Positions 28,375-41,791 are shown, counted from the first letter of the stretch. The stretch: 64,000 bases of DNA from an uncultured Gammaproteobacteria bacterium (GCA_947259915.1 CAMYOC010000044.1:1-64000); one strand, 5' to 3'. Numbers and translations: made by a program. Notes: generated by a model not told the origin, from the sequence alone.

Positions 28375-30027
28375 TCAGTGCCCGGCTTCAACCACCCGGT
28401 TGATCCGCCATTGTTGTGCGATCGACAACAGATTGTTGACAAACCAGTAGAGCACCAGACCCGCCGGGAAGAAGGCGAAGAACACGGTGAACACGATCGG
28501 CAGCGCCATCATCACCTTGGCCTGTACCGGGTCCGGCGGCGCGGGGTTGAGCTTCTGCTGGATGAACATGGTGATGCCCATCAGCAGCGGCAGGATGAAA
28601 TAGGGGTCTTTTGAAGACAGATCATTGATCCACAACATGAACGGCGCCTGGCGCAGTTCGACGCTTTCCAGCAGCACCCAGTAGAGGGCGAGGAACACCG
28701 GCATCTGCACCAGGATCGGCAGGCAGCCGGACGCCGGATTTACCTTTTCCCTCTTGTAGAGTTCCATCATCGCCTGAGACAGCGCCTGGCGATCGTCGCC
28801 GAAACGCTCCTGCAGTGCCTTCATCCGCGGCTGCAGCTTGCGCATCTTGGCCATGGACTTGCCGCTGGTCTCGGACAGCTTGTAGAACACGATCTTGATC
28901 AGGACCGTTAGCAGGATGATGGCCCAGCCCCAGTTTCCGGTCAGGTCATGGAGACGCTGCAGGACCCAGAACAGCGGTTGAGAAATGATCGTCAGCCAAC
29001 CGTAATCCACCGACAGAACCAGCCCGGGCGCGATCTCCTTGAGCTGCTCCTGGATCTTTGGGCCGACGAATAAGGTCTCGGTGAAGACGCCGGTGTCGCC
29101 CGGCGCCACGGTAGCAACGGCACCCAGCGCGCTGAGCGTATAACGGTCGTCGCGTGCGGTGACCTTGTAGCTTGCGGGCGCCTCAATCGGCGGTACCGCC
29201 GCGAGCAGAAAATGATGCTGGATCGCTGCGATCCAGCCGCCGCTCGTCACCAGCTCGACGGGCTCCCCGATCAGATCAGAAACATCCAGTTTCTCGTATT
29301 TCTCGCCGTCGTAGAGCACCGGCCCGCGGGATGAATAAGTATCGACGTCGGTCATCGAGCGCGAGACGTCGATCTGACGGCGGCGGATCTGCACATAGCT
29401 TGCCCCGCTCCACGCCGCAGCGGAATTATTGGTCACCGCATACTCGAGCTCGACCGCATACTGACCGCGGCGGAAACGGTAAGTCTTGGTCACCTGCAAA
29501 CCGTCATTGCTGGTCCAGGTCAGCGGAACTTCCAGCACCTCGGCGCCAGGAGCAAGCTCGAAAACATTCTGTGTGGCCGCGTAGATAGCGTCGGCATCGG
29601 GTGCTGTTGCGCCACTGGCGCCACGCAGACCACTGCTGAATACCGAGTAGTCGGCGCTGCGCGGCGACAACAATTCGACCAGCGTATTCGGGTCATTCTT
29701 GCGCACCGGGTAATCCAGCAGCGTGGCGCCGACCAGATCACCACCCCGTGTGTCCAAATCCAGCGCCAGCACATCGGTGGTGATGCGGATCTTGCGCCCG
29801 GCGGCTTCGACTTCCTGCGCCGATTGGCTTTCCGGCAACTCGGTGAGCGCATCGGACGGTTGCGCCAAAGTCGGCAGCTCATCGGCAGTAAGCTCCTCGC
29901 TTATCGCAGTGGCCTGTGGCCCGGCCGCAGGGATTACCGGGGCAGCATAGTCCTTTATCCACGCCTGCCAGGTAAGCCAGGCGGTGAAGGCTAGCGCGAT
30001 CCAGAGAAATACTCGCTGGTTTTCCAT
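28375..30027 (-). CDS. yidC: Membrane protein insertase YidC
   Basis: A 550-residue insertase of the long Gram-negative type: N-terminal membrane anchor (about 5-20), large periplasmic beta domain (about 60-340), then five membrane segments of the conserved Oxa1 core. The core includes KIVFYKLSETSGKSMAKM and the cytoplasmic QERFGDDRQALSQAMMELY loop. The hydrophilic-groove Arg is probably in the SGKSMAK-preceding helix. It follows yidD by three bases. It inserts proteins such as F0 subunits c and a, encoded 27 kb away. Confidence 0.97.
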   Translation of the reverse strand: MENQRVFLWIALAFTAWLTWQAWIKDYAAPVIPAAGPQATAISEELTADELPTLAQPSDALTELPESQSAQEVEAAGRKIRITTDVLALDLDTRGGDLVGATLLDYPVRKNDPNTLVELLSPRSADYSVFSSGLRGASGATAPDADAIYAATQNVFELAPGAEVLEVPLTWTSNDGLQVTKTYRFRRGQYAVELEYAVTNNSAAAWSGASYVQIRRRQIDVSRSMTDVDTYSSRGPVLYDGEKYEKLDVSDLIGEPVELVTSGGWIAAIQHHFLLAAVPPIEAPASYKVTARDDRYTLSALGAVATVAPGDTGVFTETLFVGPKIQEQLKEIAPGLVLSVDYGWLTIISQPLFWVLQRLHDLTGNWGWAIILLTVLIKIVFYKLSETSGKSMAKMRKLQPRMKALQERFGDDRQALSQAMMELYKREKVNPASGCLPILVQMPVFLALYWVLLESVELRQAPFMLWINDLSSKDPYFILPLLMGITMFIQQKLNPAPPDPVQAKVMMALPIVFTVFFAFFPAGLVLYWFVNNLLSIAQQWRINRVVEAGH

Positions 30028-30030
30028 GAA

Positions 30031-30273
30031 CTATTTTGCTTCTGTGAGGGTAGAAGATGCGGCCGGAGGCACGGGATCATACCCGCCCTCGTGCCAGGGG
30101 TGGCAGCGACCGACGCGGCGCAGCGCCATCCAGGTACCACGGACTGGCCCGTGGCGCTCGACGGCCTCCACCGCATAGTGCGAACAGCTCGGATGGTAGC
30201 GGCAGTTCTGCCCGAGAAACGGGCTCAACAGCCATTGATAAGCCCGGATCAGCGTGACGAGGATTCGGCGCAT
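30031..30273 (-). CDS. yidD: Membrane protein insertion efficiency factor YidD
   Basis: An 80-residue protein with the compact family pattern AYQWLLSPFLGQNCRYHPSC, CSHYAVEAVERHG and RVGRCHPWHEGGYDPVP. The three conserved cysteines are present. YidD is a membrane-associated helper of YidC. Its start overlaps rnpA by 25 bases, the normal arrangement in gammaproteobacteria, and its stop is three bases before yidC. Confidence 0.97.
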   Translation of the reverse strand: MRRILVTLIRAYQWLLSPFLGQNCRYHPSCSHYAVEAVERHGPVRGTWMALRRVGRCHPWHEGGYDPVPPAASSTLTEAK

Positions 30274-30638
30274 TGTCTGGCGATCCTGTTCCAGTGAGTG
30301 GCGAGGCTCGCGGCGATACGCGCGGAGCTCTCACGAGCGACGCCAGGCCGGGCCATGACAACAACATCCAGCGACGGCAGATCGGCACGGTGGTGCCGGA
30401 ATGATTCCCTGACCAGACGCTTGATCCGGTTACGGGAGACCGCCCGCCCGGTGGCCTTCAGGGAAATCGCCATACCGAGACGGGCGCAATCTGCGCCGCC
30501 ACGACGCGCCAGCACCACGAACAAGGCATCGCTGGAACGCTGGCTGCGGCGAAATACGCGGGTGAAGTCGCCCTTATTGCTAAGGCGATAATCGCGTCGG
30601 AGCCGCGCGTCCGCTGCGGATCCGGCCGCGACCATCAT
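30249..30638 (-). CDS. rnpA: Ribonuclease P protein component
   Basis: A small basic protein (129 residues from the ATG at 30638) that binds RNase P RNA for tRNA 5' maturation. The RNR signature is RNRIKRLVRESFR. The N-terminus begins LSNKGDFTRVFRRSQRS after a variable leader. The start is ambiguous, as TTG, ATG and ATG codons occur in a row at 30641-30633. It follows rpmH by about 20 bases and overlaps yidD. Confidence 0.95.
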   Translation of the reverse strand: MMVAAGSAADARLRRDYRLSNKGDFTRVFRRSQRSSDALFVVLARRGGADCARLGMAISLKATGRAVSRNRIKRLVRESFRHHRADLPSLDVVVMARPGVARESSARIAASLATHWNRIARQCAESSSR

Positions 30639-30657
30639 CAAAGGTCGCCGGAACCCG

Positions 30658-30792
30658 TCAGGGGGTCAACTGAGCGCGGCCCTTGGCGCGACGCCGCGCC
30701 AGGATCTGACGTCCGTTTTTGGTGGCCATGCGCGCACGGAAACCGTGGGTGCGTTTGCGGCGAAGATTGCTGGGCTGAAATGTGCGCTTCAT
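30658..30792 (-). CDS. rpmH: 50S ribosomal protein L34
   Basis: A 44-residue, strongly basic protein with the canonical start [20 protein letters not shown]. The longer open frame that extends upstream is spurious; the ATG at 30792 is the conserved start. It is the first gene of rpmH-rnpA-yidD-yidC and is divergent from dnaA, the classic origin arrangement. Confidence 0.98.
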   Translation of the reverse strand: MKRTFQPSNLRRKRTHGFRARMATKNGRQILARRRAKGRAQLTP

Positions 30793-30859
30793 CGATTCAG
30801 TCTCACGCTCGGTGGAGTCGTTGACGGGCGGAGCTTGTGCCCCGCAACAAAGGGCGGAA

Positions 30860-30888
30860 ATGCTACGTAGTGAGCCACCCATTGTCAA
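30860..30888 (-). promoter_or_regulatory. Sigma-70 promoter of rpmH
   Basis: On the minus strand a perfect TTGACA (30883-30888) is followed after 17 bases by TAGCAT (30860-30865). It points at rpmH, with a predicted leader of roughly 60 bases. It probably drives rpmH-rnpA-yidD-yidC. Confidence 0.7.
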
Positions 30889-30910
30889 GAAACGGCCTGC
30901 CGCTCCGGCC

Positions 30911-30939
30911 TGTGGATAACCTCGGGAAACCGGTATAGA
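30911..30939 (+). promoter_or_regulatory. DnaA box overlapping the probable dnaA promoter
   Basis: A perfect DnaA box (TGTGGATAA, 30911-30919) lies 14 bases before TATAGA (30934-30939), a likely -10 element for dnaA. The box occupies the -35 position, so DnaA binding could repress its own gene, as known in other bacteria. No consensus -35 is present. Confidence 0.55.
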
Positions 30940-30987
30940 CTCGGCCTCCCCGCGTCGTCTTTTGCCTTTATCTGGAGAATCGCCGAA

Positions 30988-32340
30988 GTGCCCGGATCTC
31001 TGTGGGACCGGTGTGTGCAGCGCCTCGAGAGCGATTTGCCCGAGCAGCACTTCAACACCTGGATCCGTCCTCTGCAGGCTGTTCAGGAGGAGCAAACCCT
31101 GCGTCTGCTTGCGCCGAACCGCTTTGTCGTGGACTGGGTCCGCGAGCACTTTTACGAGCAGATTTCAGCGGTGGTAAGCCGCTGCGCGGAGAATAGCGAA
31201 TTCGACCTGGTGATCGAGGTCGGAACCCGGCGGCCGATCACGGTCACGGCGCCGGTTGAGATGCCTGCCGCGCCCAGACCAGCAGCCAAGCAGTATCGCG
31301 CACCGCCCGGTGTTACCGTCGGCGGCCGCCTGAATCCGGATTTCACCTTCAACAATTTTGTCGAGGGCAAGAGCAACCAACTGGCGCGCGCCGCGGCCTG
31401 TCAGGTCGGGCTGAATCCCGGTTCAGCCTACAATCCGCTGTTTATCTACGGTGGTACTGGTCTCGGCAAAACCCATCTGATGCACAGTGTGGGTAACGCG
31501 ATCCTCGAGGCCAACCCGCAGGCCCGGATCGCCTATGTGCACTCCGAACGCTTTGTCGGCGACATGGTTTCGGCGCTGCGCCACAACACCATCAGTGAAT
31601 TCAAACGCGCTTACCGGTCGCTGGACGCGTTGTTGATCGACGATATCCAGTTTTTCGCCGGAAAGGATCGTTCACAAGAAGAATTCTTCCATACTTTCAA
31701 TGCTTTACTGGAAGGCCAGCAACAGATTATATTGACCTGTGACCGCTATCCCAAGGAAGTGAGCGGTCTTGAGGATCGGCTCAAATCCCGCTTTGGCTGG
31801 GGTCTGACCGTCGCGATCGAGCCGCCGGAGCTGGAAACCAGCGTGGCCATTTTGCTGAAAAAAGCCGCCGCGGAAGGTGTCGATCTCCAGGAAGAAGTCG
31901 CCTTTTTTATCGCCAAGTGCATACGCTCCAACGTACGCGAGCTGGAGGGGGCTTTGCGGCGGGTCATTGCCAACGCGCGGTTTACCGGTCGTCCGATCAC
32001 GCTGGACTTTGCGCGCGAGGCATTACGCGACCTGCTTGCGTTGCAGGAGCGCCTGGTGACGCTCGAGAATATCCAGAAGACGGTGGCAGACTATTACAAG
32101 ATCCGTGTGGCGGATCTGCACTCAAAACGTCGTAGCCGGATGATCACCCGGCCGCGGCAGATCGCGATGGCGCTGGCCAAGGAACTGACCAGTCACAGTC
32201 TTCCCGAAATCGGTGACGCCTTTGGTGGCCGCGACCATACTACGGTCATCCACGCCTGCAAGCGGGTCAAGGGTTTACGGGAAACAGAGACGCGGATTCG
32301 GGATGATTACGATAACCTGTTGAGAACCCTGACCGCATGA
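30988..32340 (+). CDS. dnaA: Chromosomal replication initiator DnaA
   Basis: A 450-residue AAA+ initiator. Domain I (about 1-85) starts [21 protein letters not shown]; a short linker follows. Domain III has Walker [11 protein letters not shown] and Walker [10 protein letters not shown]. Domain IV ends with the DnaA signature [19 protein letters not shown] that reads the box. The start is GTG at 30988 with TGGAGA before it. The linker is short, giving a protein slightly smaller than E. coli DnaA. Confidence 0.98.
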   Translation: MPGSLWDRCVQRLESDLPEQHFNTWIRPLQAVQEEQTLRLLAPNRFVVDWVREHFYEQISAVVSRCAENSEFDLVIEVGTRRPITVTAPVEMPAAPRPAAKQYRAPPGVTVGGRLNPDFTFNNFVEGKSNQLARAAACQVGLNPGSAYNPLFIYGGTGLGKTHLMHSVGNAILEANPQARIAYVHSERFVGDMVSALRHNTISEFKRAYRSLDALLIDDIQFFAGKDRSQEEFFHTFNALLEGQQQIILTCDRYPKEVSGLEDRLKSRFGWGLTVAIEPPELETSVAILLKKAAAEGVDLQEEVAFFIAKCIRSNVRELEGALRRVIANARFTGRPITLDFAREALRDLLALQERLVTLENIQKTVADYYKIRVADLHSKRRSRMITRPRQIAMALAKELTSHSLPEIGDAFGGRDHTTVIHACKRVKGLRETETRIRDDYDNLLRTLTA

Positions 32341-32351
32341 GCTTGATAATT

Positions 32352-32360
32352 TGTGGATAA
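32352..32360 (-). other. DnaA box 1 of oriC
   Basis: TGTGGATAA, the reverse complement of the consensus TTATCCACA, with no mismatch. It faces box 2 across 15 bases. Confidence 0.85.
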
Positions 32361-32375
32361 GTTTTCTCCAGTAAC

Positions 32376-32384
32376 TTATCCACA
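32376..32384 (+). other. DnaA box 2 of oriC
   Basis: Perfect TTATCCACA in direct orientation. With box 1 it forms an inverted pair near the dnaA end of the gap. Confidence 0.85.
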
Positions 32385-32475
32385 GATACCACCCAGGCTG
32401 TACGGCGCTCCGGGATCCGTTTGGAAAGCACGCTTTTAGCTAATAAGCTATTGATTTATAAGTTAATTTTAATAC

Positions 32476-32484
32476 TTATCCACA
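32476..32484 (+). other. DnaA box 3 of oriC
   Basis: Perfect TTATCCACA exactly 100 bases from box 2 in the same orientation, embedded in AT-rich DNA and directly before the TAA repeat. Confidence 0.85.
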
Positions 32485-32498
32485 GCAATAGCCTTAGC

Positions 32499-32513
32499 TA
32501 ATAATAATAATAA
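32499..32513 (+). repeat. Five tandem TAA trinucleotides (candidate DnaA-trio)
   Basis: Five consecutive TAA units, preceded by TAG at 32495-32497, start 14 bases after DnaA box 3. The spacing box, short G/C-containing spacer, then trinucleotides fits the basal unwinding system defined in Bacillus, where DnaA filaments contact repeated trios on one strand. A simple-sequence AT tract is the alternative reading. Confidence 0.5.
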
Positions 32514-32550
32514 TATTTAATTAAAAGAAAGATTATTAACAGGAGTAACG

Positions 32551-33648
32551 ATGAAGCTGACCGCTACCAGAGAGGCCTTTCTGGATCCCCTCCAGGCGAT
32601 CATCGGTGTGGTGGAACGACGTCAGACAATGCCGATCCTCGCCAACGTGTTGATCACCGCCAGAAAGGGCACTGTCAGAATGACCGCTACGGATCTCGAG
32701 GTGGAGATGGTAGCGACCGGTGAGATTGCCGCGGATGGCGACGGCGAGGTCACGCTGCCCGGACGCAAGCTCCTGGATATCTGCAAAGCCCTGAACGACG
32801 GTGCGAAGATCGTCGTGGATATCACCGGCGACAAAGCCACGGTCCGCGCTGGACGCAGCCGCTTTACCCTGGCGACGCTGCCGGCAACGGAGTTCCCGGT
32901 GGTCGAGGACATCCACGCTCAACAAGCGATAACCCTGCCCCAGGGAGCGCTGAAACGGCTGTTGGAAAAGACCCAATTCTCCATGGCGCACCAGGACGTT
33001 CGCTACTATCTGAACGGCTTGCTGCTGGAAATTGAAAAAGGCCGTTTGCGCGCGGTCGCCACAGACGGCCATCGCCTGGCCCTGTGTGATGTATCACTCA
33101 ACGCTGCCGCAGACGGGAACCATCAGGTGATCGTTCCCCGGAAGGGAGTGCTGGAGCTACAGCGACTGCTGCACGCGGACGAGGATCTGACTCTCTCACT
33201 GGGGACCAATCACATCCGGGTCGAAGTGGGCACGATCCGGTTTACGTCCAAGCTGATAGACGGCCGTTTTCCCGATTATCAGCGTGTGATACCGAAGCAG
33301 GAAGGCAAATTTATCTCGGCCGATCGCGAAGACCTCAAGCATTCCCTGTACCGGACTGCCATTTTGTCCAATGAAAAATATCGCGGCATCCGGCTGGATC
33401 TGGCCGAGAATGCGTTGCGTATCCAGGCGCATAATCCGGAGCAGGAAGAGGCCGAGGAAGAGCTGGAAGTCAGTTATGACGGGCAATCCATGGAGGTTGG
33501 ATTCAACGTGAACTACCTCATGGACGCCCTGGGCGCGCTGGATGGCGAGACCGTCAGTGTCCAGATCAGTGATCCGAGCAGCAGCTGTTTGATCTGGGAT
33601 GCCGGTACGGAGGGCTGCCAGTACGTGGTAATGCCCATGCGTCTCTGA
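32551..33648 (+). CDS. dnaN: DNA polymerase III beta sliding clamp
   Basis: A 365-residue clamp subunit, normal length. Three clamp folds in series with recognisable blocks QTMPILANVLI, ATDLEVEMVA and the C-terminal CQYVVMPMRL. It forms the dimeric ring that tethers polymerase III. AGGAG precedes the ATG. It follows oriC and precedes recF by 12 bases. Confidence 0.98.
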   Translation: MKLTATREAFLDPLQAIIGVVERRQTMPILANVLITARKGTVRMTATDLEVEMVATGEIAADGDGEVTLPGRKLLDICKALNDGAKIVVDITGDKATVRAGRSRFTLATLPATEFPVVEDIHAQQAITLPQGALKRLLEKTQFSMAHQDVRYYLNGLLLEIEKGRLRAVATDGHRLALCDVSLNAAADGNHQVIVPRKGVLELQRLLHADEDLTLSLGTNHIRVEVGTIRFTSKLIDGRFPDYQRVIPKQEGKFISADREDLKHSLYRTAILSNEKYRGIRLDLAENALRIQAHNPEQEEAEEELEVSYDGQSMEVGFNVNYLMDALGALDGETVSVQISDPSSSCLIWDAGTEGCQYVVMPMRL

Positions 33649-33660
33649 AATCAGAGGCGG

Positions 33661-37175
<3,515 letters not shown>

Positions 37176-37331
37176 GCTCATCACTCGACGCAAGAGCTAA
37201 TTTTGCGGGCGTTTGAGGCTTTTAGCCGCGTGATCGCGGATTTTCAGTAATAGCGCTGATTCTGGATAATAATGTCGGGATTGTGTGTTGAAAGCAACCC
37301 AGTTTTGACCCGATTCACAGATTTTTAGCTA
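37176..37331. other. Convergent intergenic region after gyrB
   Basis: 156 bases between the gyrB stop and the stop of the convergent acyltransferase gene. A small hairpin (CCGCG at 37226-37230, CGCGG at 37235-37239) followed by ATTTTC may be a weak gyrB terminator. The region is more AT-rich than its surroundings; nothing else is recognisable. Confidence 0.3.
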
Positions 37332-38096
37332 TTATCGACGATTTTTCACGATGTTCGGCTCATTTTTCCCGGCGATAAGGTCGCCGCGATGGGCCTCGCT
37401 GATGTCCACCATGGTGTGATCGATCCACCGCTTCGCGGCCTCGTTGATGGCCGTTGGCTCCATGCCGCGGGTCTGGATGGGTGGGCCGACAACGACCCGG
37501 ATCACGCCAGGATGCTTGCGTAGCCCGCGCCGCGGCCAAAAGTCTCCGGCGTTGTGAGCAACCGGCGTCACCGGCCGGCCGGTTTCGTTCGCGAGCAACG
37601 CTCCGCTGATCCCATAACGCCGGGTCTTACCCGCCGGCATCCGGGTCCCTTCCGGAAAGATCACAACCCAAAGACCCTCGGCCAGCCGGCTGCGGCCGGT
37701 GTGAACGACCTGGCGTACCGCTGAGCGATGCGCCCGGCGATTGATCGCAATCGGCTTGATCAATGCCAGGGCCCAACCCAAAAACGGGATCCACATCAAT
37801 TCCCGTTTGAGCACGATACACGGCAGCGGAAACAGCAAGAACAGCACGACGGTCTCGAACGTGGACGAATGCTTTAGCAGGGCGATGCCGTTTTCCGCGG
37901 GGATGTGTTCCGCGCCCTCGACCACATAGGCCAGACCGCAGATATGCTTTAGCAGCCACAGATTGACGTGTGCCCACACCACGCCGATCTGCAGCCGCGC
38001 CGTAAAGCTGAACGGTGCCAGCAGCACGACCGTTAGCGACAACACCAGCGTCGTCAGAAAGAACAGCGTGGTGAATATCAGCGAACGGATCAGCAT
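37332..38096 (-). CDS. Lysophospholipid acyltransferase family protein (PlsC-like)
   Basis: A 254-residue membrane acyltransferase. An N-terminal hydrophobic stretch (about 5-55) precedes motif I HSSTFE at 76-81, an HX4E version of the usual HX4D that also occurs in some PlsC relatives, and motif III FPEGTR at 147-152. It should acylate 1-acyl-glycerol-3-phosphate or a related lipid. I chose the ATG at 38096, which overlaps the gmhB stop. It forms an operon with glyQ-glyS-gmhB, a common gammaproteobacterial arrangement. Confidence 0.9.
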   Translation of the reverse strand: MLIRSLIFTTLFFLTTLVLSLTVVLLAPFSFTARLQIGVVWAHVNLWLLKHICGLAYVVEGAEHIPAENGIALLKHSSTFETVVLFLLFPLPCIVLKRELMWIPFLGWALALIKPIAINRRAHRSAVRQVVHTGRSRLAEGLWVVIFPEGTRMPAGKTRRYGISGALLANETGRPVTPVAHNAGDFWPRRGLRKHPGVIRVVVGPPIQTRGMEPTAINEAAKRWIDHTMVDISEAHRGDLIAGKNEPNIVKNRR

Positions 38097-38650
38097 GGCG
38101 AGCCAAGCTCCTCGAGCAAACACCGGGTCGCTGCCAACAGATCAGGAAACACTTCCACCTCATCGCCCTCGTCCAGCGCCTGGCGGGTCGCCTCCCCGTT
38201 CCCGGTGAGCACCAGTATGGCACGCGCGCCTACTGCTGTTGCCGCGACCAGGTCCCGCTCTGAATCGCCGATACACGGCACCCCGGACAGCGCCAGGCCG
38301 TACTCTCGGGCGATCGATTGCAGCAATCCCGGTAATGGCTTGCGGCAGTCGCATCCTTCTTCGGGTCGATGCGGGCAGTAGGCGACGATATCGATGCGGC
38401 CTCCGCTTTCCTCCGCGGCGGATCTCATTTTCTCGTGCACGGCCTCGAGCGTTTCGCGATCAAACAGACCACGCCCCAAGCCCGACTGATTGGTCGCAAC
38501 AGCGACGGTAAACCCGGCCCGGGCGAGTAACGCAATCGCCTCCAGACTGCCCGGCAAGGCCACCCACTCATCCGGTGATTTCACAAAATCGGATCGATCG
38601 TGGTTGATCACGCCGTCGCGATCGAGGATGACCAGCCCCGGCCCGTCCAC
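38090..38650 (-). CDS. gmhB: D-glycero-beta-D-manno-heptose 1,7-bisphosphate 7-phosphatase
   Basis: A 186-residue HAD phosphatase of the ADP-heptose (LPS inner core) pathway. HAD motif I is LDRDGVIN at 9-16, motif II is ATNQSG, and the zinc-loop CPHRPEEGCDCRKP near 92-105 is diagnostic of GmhB. GDSERDLVAA is the final acidic motif. It directly abuts glyS and overlaps the acyltransferase by seven bases. Confidence 0.95.
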   Translation of the reverse strand: MDGPGLVILDRDGVINHDRSDFVKSPDEWVALPGSLEAIALLARAGFTVAVATNQSGLGRGLFDRETLEAVHEKMRSAAEESGGRIDIVAYCPHRPEEGCDCRKPLPGLLQSIAREYGLALSGVPCIGDSERDLVAATAVGARAILVLTGNGEATRQALDEGDEVEVFPDLLAATRCLLEELGSPC

Positions 38651-40735
38651 CTAGACGCTCAGTCGGGACAGATCGGCGGTGTGCAGGAACAGCTCTCGCA
38701 TCTGACTCAACAGAGCCAGCCGGTTGCGCTGGAGCTCCGGGTCGTCCGCCATGACCATAACCTTGTCAAAAAAGGCATCGACTGAACCCCGCAGCGTCGC
38801 CAGCCGTTCGAGCGCGAGCCGATACTCCCGCGCCTTGAGCAAGGCTTCCACTTCGTGGCGCAGCTGATCCAGCTCCTTGTACAAACGTTTTTCCTCCGGC
38901 TCCACCAGGCGCGCCGGATCCGGGTTCCGATCGCCGTCATAGCCCGCCTTGCGCAGGATATTCGCGACCCGCTTGTTGGCCGCAGACAGGCTCTCGGCGG
39001 CCGGCAACGCAGCAAAACTCTCTACCGCCTGGAGCCGCCGATGGAAGTCCAGCGGTGCCGTCGGCCGGCGGGCTAGTACCGCGTCAAAGACCTCGGCGGC
39101 CACCGGGTTCTTGTCGGCCTCCGTGTAGTAGGCCCGCAGCCGATCCATCATGTAGTCAAACACCTGGTCGGCCACCTCGCCGCCATCCTTGACGCCGGGG
39201 ATCCTGCTGGCAGCCAGCTGCAGATGGCGCAGCAAGTCCAGGTCCAGTTCATGCTCGATGATGATGCGCAGCGCGCCCAGCGCACTGCGCCGCAGGCCGA
39301 AGGGATCGCGGGTTCCCGAGGGCCGCTGACCGATGGCGAAAATACCGGTCAGCGTGTCAAATTTTTCGGCCAGCGCAAGCACCTGACCGGTCTCTGCCGA
39401 CGGCAGCACATCGCCAGCGAAACGTGGCAGGTATTGCTCGCCGATCGCATCGGCGACCGCCTGTGGCTCGCTATCATGAAGCGCATAGTAGCGACCCATT
39501 ACCCCCTGGAGGTCGGGGAATTCGCTGACCATTGCCGTCGACAGATCGCATTTCGCCAGGCGCGCGGCCCGCACCGCCGGCGCAGCGTCGATACCCAGGG
39601 ATCCGGCCAGATCGGCGGCCAGCGCCGCGACCCGCAGACTCTTGTCCTGAAGACTGCCGAGCTTCTTTTGAAACACTACGTCCGCAAGTCCGTCAAAGCG
39701 GCTTGCGAGCGTGTGCCGCCGATCGCTGTCATAGAAGAACGCGGCGTCACTCAGCCGTGGCCTTACTACCCGCTCGTTGCCGGCGGTGACCTGAGCCGGG
39801 TCACGGCTCGGCAGGTTGCTGACGGTGATAAACCGCGGCAGCAGCTCGCCGTTAGCGTCCTCTATCGGAAAATACCGCTGGTGCGCCTGGAGCGTGGACG
39901 CCAGTACCTCGCGCGGCAACGCGAGGAATCGCTCCTCGAACTGCCCGGCGATCGGCACCGGCCATTCGACCAGCGCGGTCACTTCGTCCAGCAGATCGTC
40001 GTCATAAAGCGGCTGGCCGCCGATCTCCTCAGCCAGCGCCTGCACCGAGGATTCAATCTGTGCACGCCGTTGAGCAAAATCGGCGAGCACAAAACCACCA
40101 TCCTCGAGCAGCGCCGGATAGTCGGCCGCCTGCCCGATGGGAATCGGCTCCCGGGCCAGGAACCGATGGCCGCGGGTATGGCGACCGGCGGCGATACCGA
40201 ACAAGGTTGCCGGGACTATGTCGCCGTCCAGCAACATCACGACCCAGTGGACCGGACGCACGAACTCCGCATCACTGGCGCCCCAGCGCATGCGCCGCGG
40301 CACCGGCAACGCGGCCAGTGCCTGCTCCACCATTCCCGGCAGCAACTCCTCCGCCCGGCTACCCGCTTGCACGTCTTCGTAGAACAGGTACACGCCCTTG
40401 TCCGTCTCGAGACGCCCGATCTGGTCAAAAGACACGCCACAGCCCGCGGCGAATTTCTCGCCGGCCCGGGTCGGCCCACCATCTGCGTCGATGGCGACCG
40501 CCACCGGTGGCCCGCGCCGAGAGACCTTGCGCTCCGGCTGGACCGGCTCGAGGCCGCTCACCCTGACCGCCAGGCGGCGCGGTGTGGCATAGCTGTGGAG
40601 TTTGCCGAAGCCGAGCCCGGCCTCGTTCAGGGCGTCCACCAGGGCTTGCGCAAAGGCTTCGCCGAGGCGCTTCAACGCGCGTGGCGGCAGCTCCTCGGTG
40701 CCGATCTCCACCAGCCATTCTCTGCGCTCAGCCAT
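38651..40735 (-). CDS. glyS: Glycyl-tRNA synthetase beta subunit
   Basis: A 694-residue beta subunit of the heterotetrameric bacterial glycyl-tRNA synthetase, of normal length. It starts with the characteristic [14 protein letters not shown] and has a C-terminal anticodon-binding region. I chose the ATG at 40735, which overlaps the glyQ stop by eight bases, over a nine-codon extension. The subunit binds tRNA(Gly); GlyQ does catalysis. Confidence 0.97.
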   Translation of the reverse strand: MAERREWLVEIGTEELPPRALKRLGEAFAQALVDALNEAGLGFGKLHSYATPRRLAVRVSGLEPVQPERKVSRRGPPVAVAIDADGGPTRAGEKFAAGCGVSFDQIGRLETDKGVYLFYEDVQAGSRAEELLPGMVEQALAALPVPRRMRWGASDAEFVRPVHWVVMLLDGDIVPATLFGIAAGRHTRGHRFLAREPIPIGQAADYPALLEDGGFVLADFAQRRAQIESSVQALAEEIGGQPLYDDDLLDEVTALVEWPVPIAGQFEERFLALPREVLASTLQAHQRYFPIEDANGELLPRFITVSNLPSRDPAQVTAGNERVVRPRLSDAAFFYDSDRRHTLASRFDGLADVVFQKKLGSLQDKSLRVAALAADLAGSLGIDAAPAVRAARLAKCDLSTAMVSEFPDLQGVMGRYYALHDSEPQAVADAIGEQYLPRFAGDVLPSAETGQVLALAEKFDTLTGIFAIGQRPSGTRDPFGLRRSALGALRIIIEHELDLDLLRHLQLAASRIPGVKDGGEVADQVFDYMMDRLRAYYTEADKNPVAAEVFDAVLARRPTAPLDFHRRLQAVESFAALPAAESLSAANKRVANILRKAGYDGDRNPDPARLVEPEEKRLYKELDQLRHEVEALLKAREYRLALERLATLRGSVDAFFDKVMVMADDPELQRNRLALLSQMRELFLHTADLSRLSV

Positions 40736-41663
40736 GGGCCTTCTCAATGGCGGGCGCTGCACACATGGGGAATCCCAGCGCCTCGCGGCTTGCGTAATAC
40801 GCCTCCGCCACCGCTCGGGCCATGGCGCGTACGCGCAGGATGTAACGCTGTCGCTCGGTCACCGAAATTGCATGGCGAGCGTCCAGGAGATTGAACGCAT
40901 GGGACGCCTTGAGCACCTGTTCGTAGGCCGGCAGCGGCAGGCCTTTTTCCAGCAGCTCGTTGCAGACCCGCTCAAAAAACTCGAACTGGTGGAACATTTC
41001 CGCGATGTCGGCATGTTCGAAATTGAAGGCGGACATCTCCACCTCGTTTTGCCGATAGACATCGGCATATGTGACCCGCCCCAGAGGGCCGTCGGTCCAT
41101 ACCAGATCAAAGATGCTTTCCACGCCCTGCAGGTACATTGCGATGCGTTCCAGACCGTAGGTGATTTCTCCGGTGACCGGTCGGCAGTCCAGCCCACCGA
41201 CCTGTTGGAAATACGTGAACTGCGTGATCTCCATACCGTTGAGCCAGACCTCCCAGCCGAGGCCCCAGGCACCCAGGGTCGGAGACTCCCAGTTGTCCTC
41301 GACAAAGCGGATGTCGTGGATCAGGGGGTCGACGCCGAGGGCGCGCAGCGAATCCAGATACAGCTCCTGGATATCGATGGGCGATGGCTTGATGACCACC
41401 TGATACTGGTAGTAGTGCTGGAGCCGGAACGGATTATCACCATAGCGCCCGTCCGTCGGCCGCCGGCACGGCTGCACATAGGCGGCGCTCCAGGGCTCCG
41501 GGCCGATCGAACGCAGGAATGTGGCGGGGTGGAAGGTCCCCGCGCCCATCTCCATGTCATAGGGCTGCAGGAGGACGCAACCCTGTTGTGCCCAGTAAGC
41601 CTGCAGCACCATCAGCAGTTCCTGAAAGGTGGCCGGCGAAGACTGACTCGAAGTGGATGTCAT
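40728..41663 (-). CDS. glyQ: Glycyl-tRNA synthetase alpha subunit
   Basis: A 311-residue class II catalytic subunit. The start is the ATG at 41663; longer upstream reading is non-homologous. Conserved blocks are [36 protein letters not shown] and [14 protein letters not shown]. It overlaps glyS and heads a four-gene operon. A possible minus-strand -10 (TATACT at 41716-41721) lies upstream without a good -35. Confidence 0.97.
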   Translation of the reverse strand: MTSTSSQSSPATFQELLMVLQAYWAQQGCVLLQPYDMEMGAGTFHPATFLRSIGPEPWSAAYVQPCRRPTDGRYGDNPFRLQHYYQYQVVIKPSPIDIQELYLDSLRALGVDPLIHDIRFVEDNWESPTLGAWGLGWEVWLNGMEITQFTYFQQVGGLDCRPVTGEITYGLERIAMYLQGVESIFDLVWTDGPLGRVTYADVYRQNEVEMSAFNFEHADIAEMFHQFEFFERVCNELLEKGLPLPAYEQVLKASHAFNLLDARHAISVTERQRYILRVRAMARAVAEAYYASREALGFPMCAAPAIEKAHG

Positions 41664-41791
41664 AGCTTCCGGGACGGCCGCCGCATGGGCCGCATTTCCT
41701 GGTAAATAGCCGGAAAGTATACCCCAGGAGGAGCCAGGCCCGGTGCTGACGCGGTCTCCCGATCCAGTATGGTGCAGCGGGCGGGCCGGGC

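Larger units (their letters stand above)
32341..32550. other. Probable chromosomal origin oriC (dnaA-dnaN intergenic)
   Basis: A 210-base gap between dnaA and dnaN holds three perfect DnaA boxes and a sharply AT-rich half (about 32436-32540) in an otherwise GC-rich region. This is the expected form of a bacterial origin, with the AT-rich part as the unwinding element next to dnaN. Transcription polarity also flips near here. The dnaN ribosome site AGGAG lies at 32541-32545. Confidence 0.85.

Noticed and set aside
39224-40894. 556-codon plus-strand frame opposite glyS
   Set aside because: Antisense shadow caused by GC-rich codon bias; glyS is intact with full family motifs.
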